Shown here in pieces: positions 26,034 through 33,466 of a stretch of DNA of 64,000 bases. Location: assembly GCA_018400295.1 (NCBI GenBank), contig JAGYMZ010000003.1, forward strand, positions 1 through 64,000, read 5' to 3'. Under the pieces are notes generated by a model. It did not search any database. It was not told the DNA's origin and worked only from the letters and a program-made list of their open reading frames with translations. The position numbers were made by a program, and so were the translations under genes. Source of the stretch: Bacteroidales bacterium (GTDB taxonomy: Bacteria; Bacteroidota; Bacteroidia; Bacteroidales; B18-G4). Position 1 is the first letter of the stretch; each line of letters opens with the position of its first letter.

Positions 26034-27107
26034 TCAGAATAGATGGCGGAACGGAAGGAATATCCACTCGATGAGCCGCTGGATAAACGGTCTCTTTCGC
26101 CAATCCTCGTAATCAAAAGGTTCGCAGTGAGACAGGGTTTCTTGGATATGTTCTTTCACCTGCCGGATTATCTCTTTTCGTGTCCCCTGGAGCATAATCT
26201 CATGCTGGTACCTGAAACTCCGATAATCAAAATTGGAGGAACCAATGCAAAAGATTTTTTCATCAACAAGTACAAGTTTCGAATGCAGGTTGCCCGGGAT
26301 ATAATACCAGATACTGATCCCGCTTTTATGCAGACTACCCAAATAGCGGTTCCGTATCACATCAACCAACCCGATATCTGAACGCAACGGAAAAATGACA
26401 TTGACATTGACCCCGCGTTTGGATGCATTGGCCATGATCTTCCGCAGCATATATCCCGGAAGGAAATAGGGGGATTCTATGTAAACCGATGAAGTGGACC
26501 GTTTAAAAAGCCATTCATAACGGTTCTTTATCCTTTGTTTGGTTATGCTCGGTACATCCCTTAATATTTCAAATTCCCCGGACCGGATCGAGCTGTAATG
26601 GACGGGCTGGTTGAAAACGTAATTGCTGTAATTCTGATAATCATCAAGGAAAACTTTCTTGAATGCCCTGGCCAACCTACCTTCTACACGAAGCATGGAC
26701 TCCCGCCAGTTCATGGAATAACCGGTGATATTCGCGGAACCTATATACCCTATCCGGTCATCAATGATCAGTAACTTGCGATGATTCCGCCGGTGATTTT
26801 TTGTGAAAAAATCCAGGAAAAACTTGATCTTCTTGAAAAACCTTACCTCTCCCCCGGCCTCGGTCAGCTCCCTGAAAAAGGCCCCGGAAACATACGATCC
26901 CCAGGAATCGATCAGCAGTCTGACATCAATCCCCTCCCCGGCCTTTTTTGCCAGACTGTTCCTGAAGCGCTCCCCGATGCTTCCATGATCAAATTTATAG
27001 ATTTCAATGTAAACATATTTTTGGGCTTTCTCGATATCTTCCAGCATGGCATTGAGAAACTGCCAGGGATCACTGCTGAGGGAGTATGATGATCCGGGAT
27101 GCTGCAT
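26034..27107 (-). CDS. Phospholipase D-like / cardiolipin synthase-type protein
   Basis: The 357-residue protein has two HKD motifs: HRKLLIIDDRIGYIGSANIT (about 124-145) and LHSKLVLVDEKIFCIGSSNF (about 270-290). These mark the phospholipase D superfamily and are arranged as in bacterial cardiolipin synthases, but the two N-terminal membrane helices of ClsA are missing; only a short hydrophobic amphipathic tail (IEWIFLPFRHLF) ends the protein. It could transfer phosphatidyl groups or hydrolyse phosphodiesters. It lies 15 bases after the LytTR regulator gene and is thus the last gene of a kinase-regulator-PLD operon. Confidence 0.85.
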   Translation of the reverse strand: MQHPGSSYSLSSDPWQFLNAMLEDIEKAQKYVYIEIYKFDHGSIGERFRNSLAKKAGEGIDVRLLIDSWGSYVSGAFFRELTEAGGEVRFFKKIKFFLDFFTKNHRRNHRKLLIIDDRIGYIGSANITGYSMNWRESMLRVEGRLARAFKKVFLDDYQNYSNYVFNQPVHYSSIRSGEFEILRDVPSITKQRIKNRYEWLFKRSTSSVYIESPYFLPGYMLRKIMANASKRGVNVNVIFPLRSDIGLVDVIRNRYLGSLHKSGISIWYYIPGNLHSKLVLVDEKIFCIGSSNFDYRSFRYQHEIMLQGTRKEIIRQVKEHIQETLSHCEPFDYEDWRKRPFIQRLIEWIFLPFRHLF

Positions 27108-27122
27108 TGGCGTGCCTGGGAA

Positions 27123-27875
27123 TTATAGTTTTTTGAAGACTTTCATCAGTTCGTCCTTCTTCCTGAAAGAAACCGGAACCCTGGTATCATCTTTCATAAC
27201 AAGAAAACCGCCATCAGATTTATCGTAACGCTTAATGTAATCCAGGTTGATAAGGTGAGACTGGTGTACGCGGAAAAAGTCAAATTCGCTTAATAACTCA
27301 TCAAATTCCTTTAAGGTTTTGGAAACCACGATGTGCTCGCCATCGCTTGTAAAAAAATGCGTGTAATTCTTATCGGACTGACAACGGATCACATTTGCAA
27401 GATCAACTACGTGGACATTTCCGGTTGTTTTCAGCACCAGCTTTTTCCGTTTATCCTGATTGATATTCCGGAGATTGTCAAAAAGTGTGTTTATCCGGAG
27501 CTCAAGGTTGTTCTGACCGATGAGTGTTTTTGCCTTTTGGATGGCTGCAGTGAGTTCTTCGGGGTCGATCGGCTTCAGCAAATAATCGAGTGCACTGAAC
27601 TTAAAAGCTTGAATGGCATATTCCTCGAAGGCGGTGATAAAAATTACATGGAAGTTTATGGTCTCAAATTTATTTAACAAGTCAAACCCGGTTCCGTCAC
27701 CCATTTTGATATCCAGAAGGACCAGGTCCGGCTTATGGTGATTTATGATCTCATATCCTGTATTAACACCTGAGGCTTCACCGATAACCTCAACATCCCC
27801 GCAAAACAGATTGAGCATATCAATGATCGTTTCCCGGGCCATAACTTCATCATCAACAACAACAGTTCTTAACAT
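27123..27875 (-). CDS. LytTR-family response regulator
   Basis: A 250-residue regulator. The receiver domain (about 1-120) has the acidic pocket VVVDDE, phospho-acceptor Asp55 in LVLLDIKMGDGTGFDLL, Thr in FITAFEEYAIQAF and Lys in LLKPID. The C-terminal LytTR DNA-binding domain (about 145-250) has LVLKTTGNVHVVDLANVIRC, DKNYTHFFTSDG and FFRVHQSHLINLDYIKRYDK. It is the cognate regulator of the kinase encoded 103 bases upstream. Target genes are unknown; the phospholipase-D-like gene in the same operon is the nearest candidate. Confidence 0.92.
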   Translation of the reverse strand: MLRTVVVDDEVMARETIIDMLNLFCGDVEVIGEASGVNTGYEIINHHKPDLVLLDIKMGDGTGFDLLNKFETINFHVIFITAFEEYAIQAFKFSALDYLLKPIDPEELTAAIQKAKTLIGQNNLELRINTLFDNLRNINQDKRKKLVLKTTGNVHVVDLANVIRCQSDKNYTHFFTSDGEHIVVSKTLKEFDELLSEFDFFRVHQSHLINLDYIKRYDKSDGGFLVMKDDTRVPVSFRKKDELMKVFKKL

Positions 27876-27978
27876 AGCATCCGTTCTTTGATGGGATAAA
27901 TATAGCAGTTATTGACATAATATTCTAATTAAATGCCATTAATTTATGCCGGAAGGTTGATCAGGGGGTTGCACAATC

Positions 27979-28917
27979 TCAGGATCCGGCCTCTTTCACA
28001 GGGATCAGGATTTCCACCAGGGTACCGGAAGCTTGCTTCATTTCATCATGCAGGTCATGGATGCGCAACTCGATGTTGTCTTCAAGAAGCTGGTTCAACA
28101 ATTCAATTCTTTCCATCATGATCTTTGTTCCGTATGACCGGTGTTGCAATAATTGTTTTTTATATACCCCGGCCGATTTCATCCTGCCAATGCCATCATC
28201 GCTTATGGCCACCTTCAGAAAATTGCGTATCATGCTAATGTTTACGGCAATGTGACCCCGGCCTTCCTTATGCTGAACCCCATGCTCAATTGCGTTTTCA
28301 ATGAAAGGCTGTGTCATCATTGGCGGGATCAGGATCTTTCCCGGATCGATCCCCTCTTCAACGTCCAATGCATACGCAAACTTATCATCAAGCCGCAACT
28401 TCTGCATGTCAAGATAATTACGAATAAAAACCAGTTCCTTGTCGAGCGGAACATATTCTTCCTGGGAAATAGAAAACAAATACCGCATCATTTTAGAAAA
28501 CACCGTCAGGTATTTCACCGCTTCATGGTTTTTTTTCTTAAAAATAAAGCCTTGTATGGCGAGCAGTGAATTAAAAATAAAATGCGGATTAAGCTGGGAT
28601 CTAAAATACTTTTGTTCCAGCTTGATCAGGTCTTTTCTTTTTTCCTCCCTTTTGCGAAAATACATGATCAGGCCGCGGACAAGCAGTATTAACGCTACAA
28701 CAACACCCAGGATAACAAGCAGGTAAAAAGCGGGGGTCTCTGTAAGGGAAGGTGCGAAATATACACCGGCACCAAGGGTGGAATGAATGGGAAGGCCATT
28801 CTGAACAGAAATATCCGGATGGTAAATTTCCCGTGAATAGGACTGAACCCCGAAAAACAGGCACAACAATACCACAAGCACATATTCTGTGCTTTTACAA
28901 AAAATACCAGAATGCAT
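27979..28917 (-). CDS. LytS-type sensor histidine kinase with a very short sensor region
   Basis: A His_kinase (LytS/YehU) family kinase of about 312 residues. From the preferred start at 28917 (MHSGIFCKS) the order is: signal peptide or first helix (about 8-26), an extracytoplasmic stretch of only about 35 residues, one membrane helix (about 64-88), and the kinase region with phospho-accepting His in FRSQLNPHFIFNSLLAIQGF (about residue 112). An ATPase domain follows (PPMMTQPFIENAIEHGV, DDGIGR). The extracytoplasmic piece reads DISVQNGLPIHST and the junction to the helix reads TETPAFYLLVILG, resembling the two ends of propeller/Y_Y_Y sensors with the body missing. The open frame extends 11 codons further upstream. 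Confidence 0.87.
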   Translation of the reverse strand: MHSGIFCKSTEYVLVVLLCLFFGVQSYSREIYHPDISVQNGLPIHSTLGAGVYFAPSLTETPAFYLLVILGVVVALILLVRGLIMYFRKREEKRKDLIKLEQKYFRSQLNPHFIFNSLLAIQGFIFKKKNHEAVKYLTVFSKMMRYLFSISQEEYVPLDKELVFIRNYLDMQKLRLDDKFAYALDVEEGIDPGKILIPPMMTQPFIENAIEHGVQHKEGRGHIAVNISMIRNFLKVAISDDGIGRMKSAGVYKKQLLQHRSYGTKIMMERIELLNQLLEDNIELRIHDLHDEMKQASGTLVEILIPVKEAGS

Positions 28918-29011
28918 AACCAAACCTTTTCTGGCGTAAATATACATCAATAAAACAAAGCATCAAAAAAAGCCCCCTAAATATACCCCGATTTCACACC
29001 TGAACAAAACC

Positions 29012-29042
29012 TTTGTTTAACTATTGTACATTCGTATATTTG
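29012..29042 (+). promoter_or_regulatory. Consensus Bacteroidota promoter of yicC
   Basis: TTTG at 29012-29015 and TATATTTG at 29035-29042 are separated by exactly 19 bases, a full match to the TTTG-N19-TAnnTTTG pattern. Transcription would start about nine bases before the ATG at 29058. This is the best promoter in the window. Confidence 0.8.
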
Positions 29043-29057
29043 TGCAAAATATCCGTA

Positions 29058-29933
29058 ATGATAAAGTCCATGACCGGTTTTGGTAAGCATGTTATTGACT
29101 TACCCGACAAGCATGTTGTCATTGAAATCCGATCCCTGAACGGAAAACAACTTGACATACACCTGCGTATCCCCAACCTTTACAAGGAAAAAGAATCGGA
29201 GATCAGGCAAATTGCCTCAAAGTTGCTGGTCAGGGGGAAAATTGAATTGACCATAACGGTGGAGAACACCGGGGAAAGCACAAATTATTCGATCAATAAG
29301 GCCCTGGCCGCCAGGTATGGTGAGGAGCTCAGGGAACTTTCGCGTTCCCTGGACAAAAACGGGAACCCGGAACTGCTCCCTTTGATCATTAAGCTTCCGG
29401 AAGTTCTGACCTCTAAAATAGAAATGCTGGAAGACAAGGAATGGACAAAAGTACGGGCAGGACTGGAAAAAGCCATGCAGCAGGTTGACCAGTTCCGTGA
29501 AGAAGAGGGCCAGGCATTGTTCAAAGATTTTCAGAAAAGGATAGGACTGATCAACGGCCATCACCAACACATTGAGCCATTGGAAAAATCCCGGGAAGAA
29601 CACATAAAGGAAAAGATCCTTGTCCGGATGAAAGAAGTGGCCGACAACAATCAGATGGATGAAAACCGTTTCGAACAGGAGCTGATCTATTACCTGGAAA
29701 GAATGGATATTACCGAGGAGCGGGTGCGTTTGCAAAAGCATTGCGACTATTTTTTGCATACGCTCGACACCCCGGAATCTTCCGGTCGCAAATTATCCTT
29801 CATATCTCAGGAGATAGGAAGGGAGATCAATACCATAGGTTCCAAAGCCAACGATGCCGGGATACAAAAAAAGGTCATCCTCATGAAGGATGAACTGGAA
29901 AAGATCAAGGAGCAACTGTACAATGTGCTGTAA
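29058..29933 (+). CDS. yicC: YicC family endoribonuclease
   Basis: The 291-residue YicC family protein begins MIKSMTGFGKH, the conserved N-terminus. It has IEIRSLNGKQLDIHLRIP near residues 25-45 and the C-terminal family signature with RKLSFISQEIGREINTIGSK near the end (about residues 250-270). YicC proteins are RNA endonucleases linked to stress and sRNA turnover. The frame is open from 29013, but that region contains the promoter; the ATG at 29058 is the family start. gmk follows after 50 bases, the usual arrangement. Confidence 0.92.
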   Translation: MIKSMTGFGKHVIDLPDKHVVIEIRSLNGKQLDIHLRIPNLYKEKESEIRQIASKLLVRGKIELTITVENTGESTNYSINKALAARYGEELRELSRSLDKNGNPELLPLIIKLPEVLTSKIEMLEDKEWTKVRAGLEKAMQQVDQFREEEGQALFKDFQKRIGLINGHHQHIEPLEKSREEHIKEKILVRMKEVADNNQMDENRFEQELIYYLERMDITEERVRLQKHCDYFLHTLDTPESSGRKLSFISQEIGREINTIGSKANDAGIQKKVILMKDELEKIKEQLYNVL

Positions 29934-29983
29934 GGGATAAAGGGCACCAAAAGACAGAACGGCGCCTTTATTTTGAAAACATC

Positions 29984-30556
29984 ATGAAAGGAAAAGTGAT
30001 CATCATATCAGCACCTTCGGGTGCTGGTAAAACGAGCATTATCAGGGAAATACTGAACTCCGGACTGAATTTGGAATTCAGTGTTTCTGCATGCAGCCGT
30101 CCCAAAAGAAAAGGTGAAGTTAACGGAAAGGATTACTGGTTCCTTTCGCCGGATGATTTTAAGCACAAGATTGAAAAAGATGAATTCCTGGAATGGGAAG
30201 AAGTATACAAAGATCATTATTACGGTACACTGAAGTCGGAGATCCAACGGATCTGGGATAAAGGCAAACATGTCCTGGTAGAAGCCGATGTATACGGCGG
30301 AATGAATATCAAATCGCATTTCCCCGAACGGTCGCTGAGCCTTTTCATCATGCCCCCTTCGATCGAAGCCCTGAAAACCAGACTAATCAAACGGTCGACC
30401 GACAATCCGGAGAACATAAAGACCCGTGTAGAAAAGGCAAAGGAGGAGATCAGCCTGGCCAAAAAGTTTGATGCGGTGGTTGTAAACGACACACTTTCAA
30501 AAGCAATACGGGATACACAGCATGCGATCAGGAGCTTTCTTCAGCAAGGGGACTAG
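29984..30556 (+). CDS. gmk: Guanylate kinase
   Basis: A 190-residue guanylate kinase, which phosphorylates GMP to GDP with ATP. It has the P-loop ISAPSGAGKTSIIREIL (about 8-24), the GMP-binding SVSACSRPKRKGEVNGKDYW and LEWEEVYKDHYYGTLKSEI, and the lid region with IKRSTDNPENIKTRVEKAK. Length and motifs are normal. It lies in the operon yicC-gmk-nadD. Confidence 0.95.
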   Translation: MKGKVIIISAPSGAGKTSIIREILNSGLNLEFSVSACSRPKRKGEVNGKDYWFLSPDDFKHKIEKDEFLEWEEVYKDHYYGTLKSEIQRIWDKGKHVLVEADVYGGMNIKSHFPERSLSLFIMPPSIEALKTRLIKRSTDNPENIKTRVEKAKEEISLAKKFDAVVVNDTLSKAIRDTQHAIRSFLQQGD

Positions 30557-30592
30557 CTCCGGGTATGTTGTCAGACATTTCCCGAAAAAATA

Positions 30593-30607
30593 CAGCCCGG
30601 AAAAACC
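30593..30607 (+). other. Hairpin just upstream of nadD
   Basis: CCCGG and CCGGG flank an AAAAA loop, 12 bases before the nadD ATG. It could affect translation start of nadD. There is no T-run, so it is not a terminator. Confidence 0.35.
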
Positions 30608-30619
30608 GGGACCTGCAAC

Positions 30620-31204
30620 ATGAAAAAAAGAATTAAAACCGGACTCTTCTTCGGATCGTTCAACCCGATCCATATCGGACATATGATCATCGGACAATAC
30701 TTTAACGAATTTACCGATCTGGACGAAGTATGGTTCGTGGTATCCCCCCATAATCCTCTCAAGGAAAAGAAAACCCTTTTGGACGACAACCACAGGCTTT
30801 ATATGGTCAATATTGCCGTGGAAGACGACCCGCGGCTACGATCCTGCAATATCGAATTCGGCATGCCCAAACCATCCTATACCATCGACACCCTCACCTA
30901 CCTCTCGGAAAAATATCCACACAAGAAGTTTGTATTGATCGGGGGGTCGGATATATTGCCTTCCTTCCACAAATGGAAAAATCACCAGGAAATCCTGAAC
31001 AATTACACACTGTACATTTACAATCGTCCGGGATATCATCCGGGTGAGTATTCATGCCATCCGGCCATACGGTTTTTTAATGCCCCCCAGATTGAACTAT
31101 CGGCCAGTTTTATCCGGAAGGCATTGGCGAAAGGAAAGGATGTCAGTTATATGCTCCCGGCGAAAGTTTGGGAACACATCCAGGAAATGCTTTTTTACAG
31201 GTAA
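30620..31204 (+). CDS. nadD: Nicotinate-nucleotide adenylyltransferase
   Basis: The 194-residue enzyme forms nicotinic acid adenine dinucleotide from NaMN and ATP in NAD synthesis. It has the nucleotidyltransferase signature GLFFGSFNPIHIGHMIIGQY at the N-terminus and the later ISASFIRKALAKGK-type motif (here ELSASFIRKALAKGKDVSYM) that binds ATP. FNEFTDLDEVWFVVSPHNP matches the family. It ends the yicC-gmk-nadD operon. Confidence 0.94.
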   Translation: MKKRIKTGLFFGSFNPIHIGHMIIGQYFNEFTDLDEVWFVVSPHNPLKEKKTLLDDNHRLYMVNIAVEDDPRLRSCNIEFGMPKPSYTIDTLTYLSEKYPHKKFVLIGGSDILPSFHKWKNHQEILNNYTLYIYNRPGYHPGEYSCHPAIRFFNAPQIELSASFIRKALAKGKDVSYMLPAKVWEHIQEMLFYR

Positions 31205-31234
31205 GCAAACAAAACGCATTCCAACCAGCCGGTT

Positions 31235-31275
31235 ATGCGAACGGAATACAGCAACTCCGTTCCGGGATCGCATAC
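31235..31275 (+). other. Long hairpin after nadD
   Basis: GAACGGA (31239-31245) and TCCGTTC (31256-31262) pair perfectly around a 10-base loop, and ATGCG/CGCAT can extend the stem across a bulge. It lies 31 bases after the nadD stop. No T-run follows, so it is not a standard intrinsic terminator; it may stabilise or end the transcript in another way. Confidence 0.4.
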
Positions 31276-31316
31276 AGAAGGCAGCCAGACAGAAGTGCTG
31301 AAAAATATTTTATGCT

Positions 31317-31324
31317 TACTTTTG
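31317..31324 (+). promoter_or_regulatory. -7 box for the downstream lipoprotein gene
   Basis: TACTTTTG matches TAnnTTTG, about 68 bases before the ATG at 31392. The -33 region is weak. Confidence 0.5.
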
Positions 31325-31342
31325 CATTGGGTTTAATGTGAA

Positions 31343-31365
31343 AGCCACCTTCTAAGAAGATGGCT
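31343..31365 (+). other. Leader hairpin of the lipoprotein gene
   Basis: AGCCA and TGGCT plus CTTC and GAAG form an interrupted 9-base-pair stem with a TAA loop, located inside the predicted 5' leader, about 26 bases before the start codon. No known riboswitch matches it by eye. Confidence 0.4.
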
Positions 31366-31391
31366 GTTTAGGATTAGGAACTTTAAAGGAA

Positions 31392-32204
31392 ATGCAGAAC
31401 TGCCTGAATAAAAAAGACCATTTGCGCCTCTTTTCGGTCGTCTTCGCCGTGGCCGGGATACTCATCACGACGGGATGTAAAAAAACACCCCTTCATAAGT
31501 CCTGCTGGAAAGGCACCCTGAACCAACAGGAAAATGTTTCCCCGGGCTACGATAAGCAATCCGGCATACAATGGCTCGCAACCAATGACAGCACCCACCT
31601 GTTCATCACATTTCAAACCAGTAAAAAACATATACACCGGAATGTTTTCCTGAACGGTGTCCGGATATACCTGGACACCACGAACAAAAAGAAAAAAAGC
31701 GTATACCTGGAATATCCGCATGCATCGGAAACCGACCGGGGCAAGCCTGGCATACGGGGAAACCGCGAAGGAGCAACGGTTGCCGGGCGCAATATGACCA
31801 TTTCCATGCCCAGCCAGGCAGTTTGGGTATCGGGCGAAAGGGAATACTTTATGGACCTGCAAATTGACAAAACCAACTTCATCTGTTCCATCTCCCTGGA
31901 TTCCACGGGCTTTATGGATTATTCCGCCGGAATTCCCATCCGGTATTTTTTAAATGGCGGACACGACACCATACCGGAATTTTCGGTTGCCATTTCCATT
32001 GCCGGCCTCTCTCAACCGGCGAGCATGAACGGGGTGGATCACAGAGGAAACCCGTCTTCCGTGAACCGAAGTTATAACCGCTCCGGGATGCAGCCCGGAA
32101 GCGTTTCGCACAGGGCAGGAAACCAAACACGTATGCCTTCTTCGCAGGGCAGCACGAAAACAGAGATATGGTTCAAAACCAGGCTGTCCGGACCATCCCC
32201 ATAA
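31392..32204 (+). CDS. Hypothetical lipoprotein
   Basis: I do not recognise the family of this 270-residue protein. An N-terminal hydrophobic segment (about 12-28) ends in ILITTGC, a convincing lipobox with Cys29. The next ~180 residues look beta-rich, with alternating hydrophobic strands such as THLFITFQTSKKHIHRNVFL and VRIYLDTTNKKKKSVYLEYP, which recalls DOMON or carbohydrate-binding sandwiches; this is only impression. The C-terminal 60 residues are rich in Ser, Gly, Asn and Arg and are probably disordered. Probably exported to the outer membrane. Confidence 0.7.
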   Translation: MQNCLNKKDHLRLFSVVFAVAGILITTGCKKTPLHKSCWKGTLNQQENVSPGYDKQSGIQWLATNDSTHLFITFQTSKKHIHRNVFLNGVRIYLDTTNKKKKSVYLEYPHASETDRGKPGIRGNREGATVAGRNMTISMPSQAVWVSGEREYFMDLQIDKTNFICSISLDSTGFMDYSAGIPIRYFLNGGHDTIPEFSVAISIAGLSQPASMNGVDHRGNPSSVNRSYNRSGMQPGSVSHRAGNQTRMPSSQGSTKTEIWFKTRLSGPSP

Positions 32205-32242
32205 ACATGCCGCCGGATCTTATGCCTTGAGTACCGGATGGA

Positions 32243-33370
32243 TTACAAGAAAAATTCCCTGACTTTCCCGGCGACATGTTCCACATCAGAAAGCGTGAGG
32301 TCATAATAAAATGGAAGCCGGACAATCGTTTCTGAAAATCGGACAGCATTGGGCAGCTCCCGGCCATCATGCCGTTTCTTATAAAAAGGGCTTATATGCA
32401 AGGGCAGGTAATGAAATACGGCCTGGATCCCCTGCTTATTTAAATAAGAAAGAAGTTCATCCCGTTGCTTTCGGTTATCCACGGTAAAGAAAAACATGCT
32501 GCCGTTAATGGTCGCATGCTCCGGAATAACCGGCAGGTGTATGAGCCCTTTTTCATCCAGGGATCTCAGCTGCGCATAATAATGATGCCAGATCTGCACC
32601 CGGCGCTTCTGAATATCTTCCAGGCTGCCCAGCTGGGCATATAATCCGGCAGCCGTGATCTCGGAAGGCAAATAGGAGGACCCCACATCCACCCATTCGT
32701 ATTTCCGGACATCCCCTCTCTTGAAAGCTGCCCGGTTGGTCCCCTTTTCCCATATGATCTCCGCCCTTTCCTCCAGTGCGCTATCATTAACAGCCAGCAT
32801 CCCCCCTTCTCCGGTAATGAGGTTCTTGGTTTCGTGATAGGAAAAACCCGCCAAATGTCCGATGCTTCCAAGAGCCCGCCTTTTATAATACGCATCGATA
32901 GCCAGGGCGGCATCCTCTATGACGATCAGGTTATGCCTGGAAGCAATATCTGTGATCCTATCCATATCACAGGCCATGCCTCCGTAATGCATGGCAATAA
33001 TGGCCCGGGTCCGGGGAGTGATCAGTCCCTCGATCTTCGATGCATCAACATTTGGGTGCTCCGGACGGCTGTCCGCAAACCGGATGGCAGCACCATGCAG
33101 TACAAAAGAAGCGGCGGTGGAGACAAAGGTGTAGGAAGGGCAGATCACTTCGTCGCCGGGTTTAAGATCAAGCAGTACCGCAGCCATTTCCAGGGCATCG
33201 GTACAGGAACTTGTGAGAAATGCCTTGCCAAAACCGTACTTTTTCTCAAGGAAACGATGGCATTTCCTTGTAAAGTGGCCATTGCCAGATATCTGGCCGG
33301 TCATCGCTGCCTGGATGATATGCTTTATCTCGTTATTTGTAAAATGTGGCTTATTGAACGGAATTTTCAT
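32243..33370 (-). CDS. wecE: dTDP-4-amino-4,6-dideoxygalactose transaminase-like (WecE/RffA) aminotransferase
   Basis: A 375-residue DegT-family PLP aminotransferase with the WecE/RffA-specific features MKIPFNKPHFTNNEIKHI, VICPSYTFVSTAASFVLHG, MHYGGMACDMDRI, VIEDAALAIDAYYKRRALG and the PLP lysine in SYHETKNLITGEGG. It would aminate dTDP-4-keto-6-deoxy-glucose to dTDP-Fuc4N for a surface glycan. The frame is open to 33448, but the family N-terminus begins at 33370. No other gene for this sugar pathway is adjacent. Confidence 0.87.
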   Translation of the reverse strand: MKIPFNKPHFTNNEIKHIIQAAMTGQISGNGHFTRKCHRFLEKKYGFGKAFLTSSCTDALEMAAVLLDLKPGDEVICPSYTFVSTAASFVLHGAAIRFADSRPEHPNVDASKIEGLITPRTRAIIAMHYGGMACDMDRITDIASRHNLIVIEDAALAIDAYYKRRALGSIGHLAGFSYHETKNLITGEGGMLAVNDSALEERAEIIWEKGTNRAAFKRGDVRKYEWVDVGSSYLPSEITAAGLYAQLGSLEDIQKRRVQIWHHYYAQLRSLDEKGLIHLPVIPEHATINGSMFFFTVDNRKQRDELLSYLNKQGIQAVFHYLPLHISPFYKKRHDGRELPNAVRFSETIVRLPFYYDLTLSDVEHVAGKVREFFL

Positions 33371-33390
33371 CGCAGTTGTCTTGACAGCAT

Positions 33391-33398
33391 CAAAAGTA
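33391..33398 (-). promoter_or_regulatory. -7 box for the WecE-like gene
   Basis: Minus-strand TACTTTTG matches TAnnTTTG, 21 bases before the preferred start at 33370. It supports the later start, since it lies inside the longer open frame. Confidence 0.5.
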
Positions 33399-33466
33399 AG
33401 GGAAATATGTGATATGAGATGTTTTGTCGTATCAAAACCTCCATACACAATACCGATCAGGCAACA

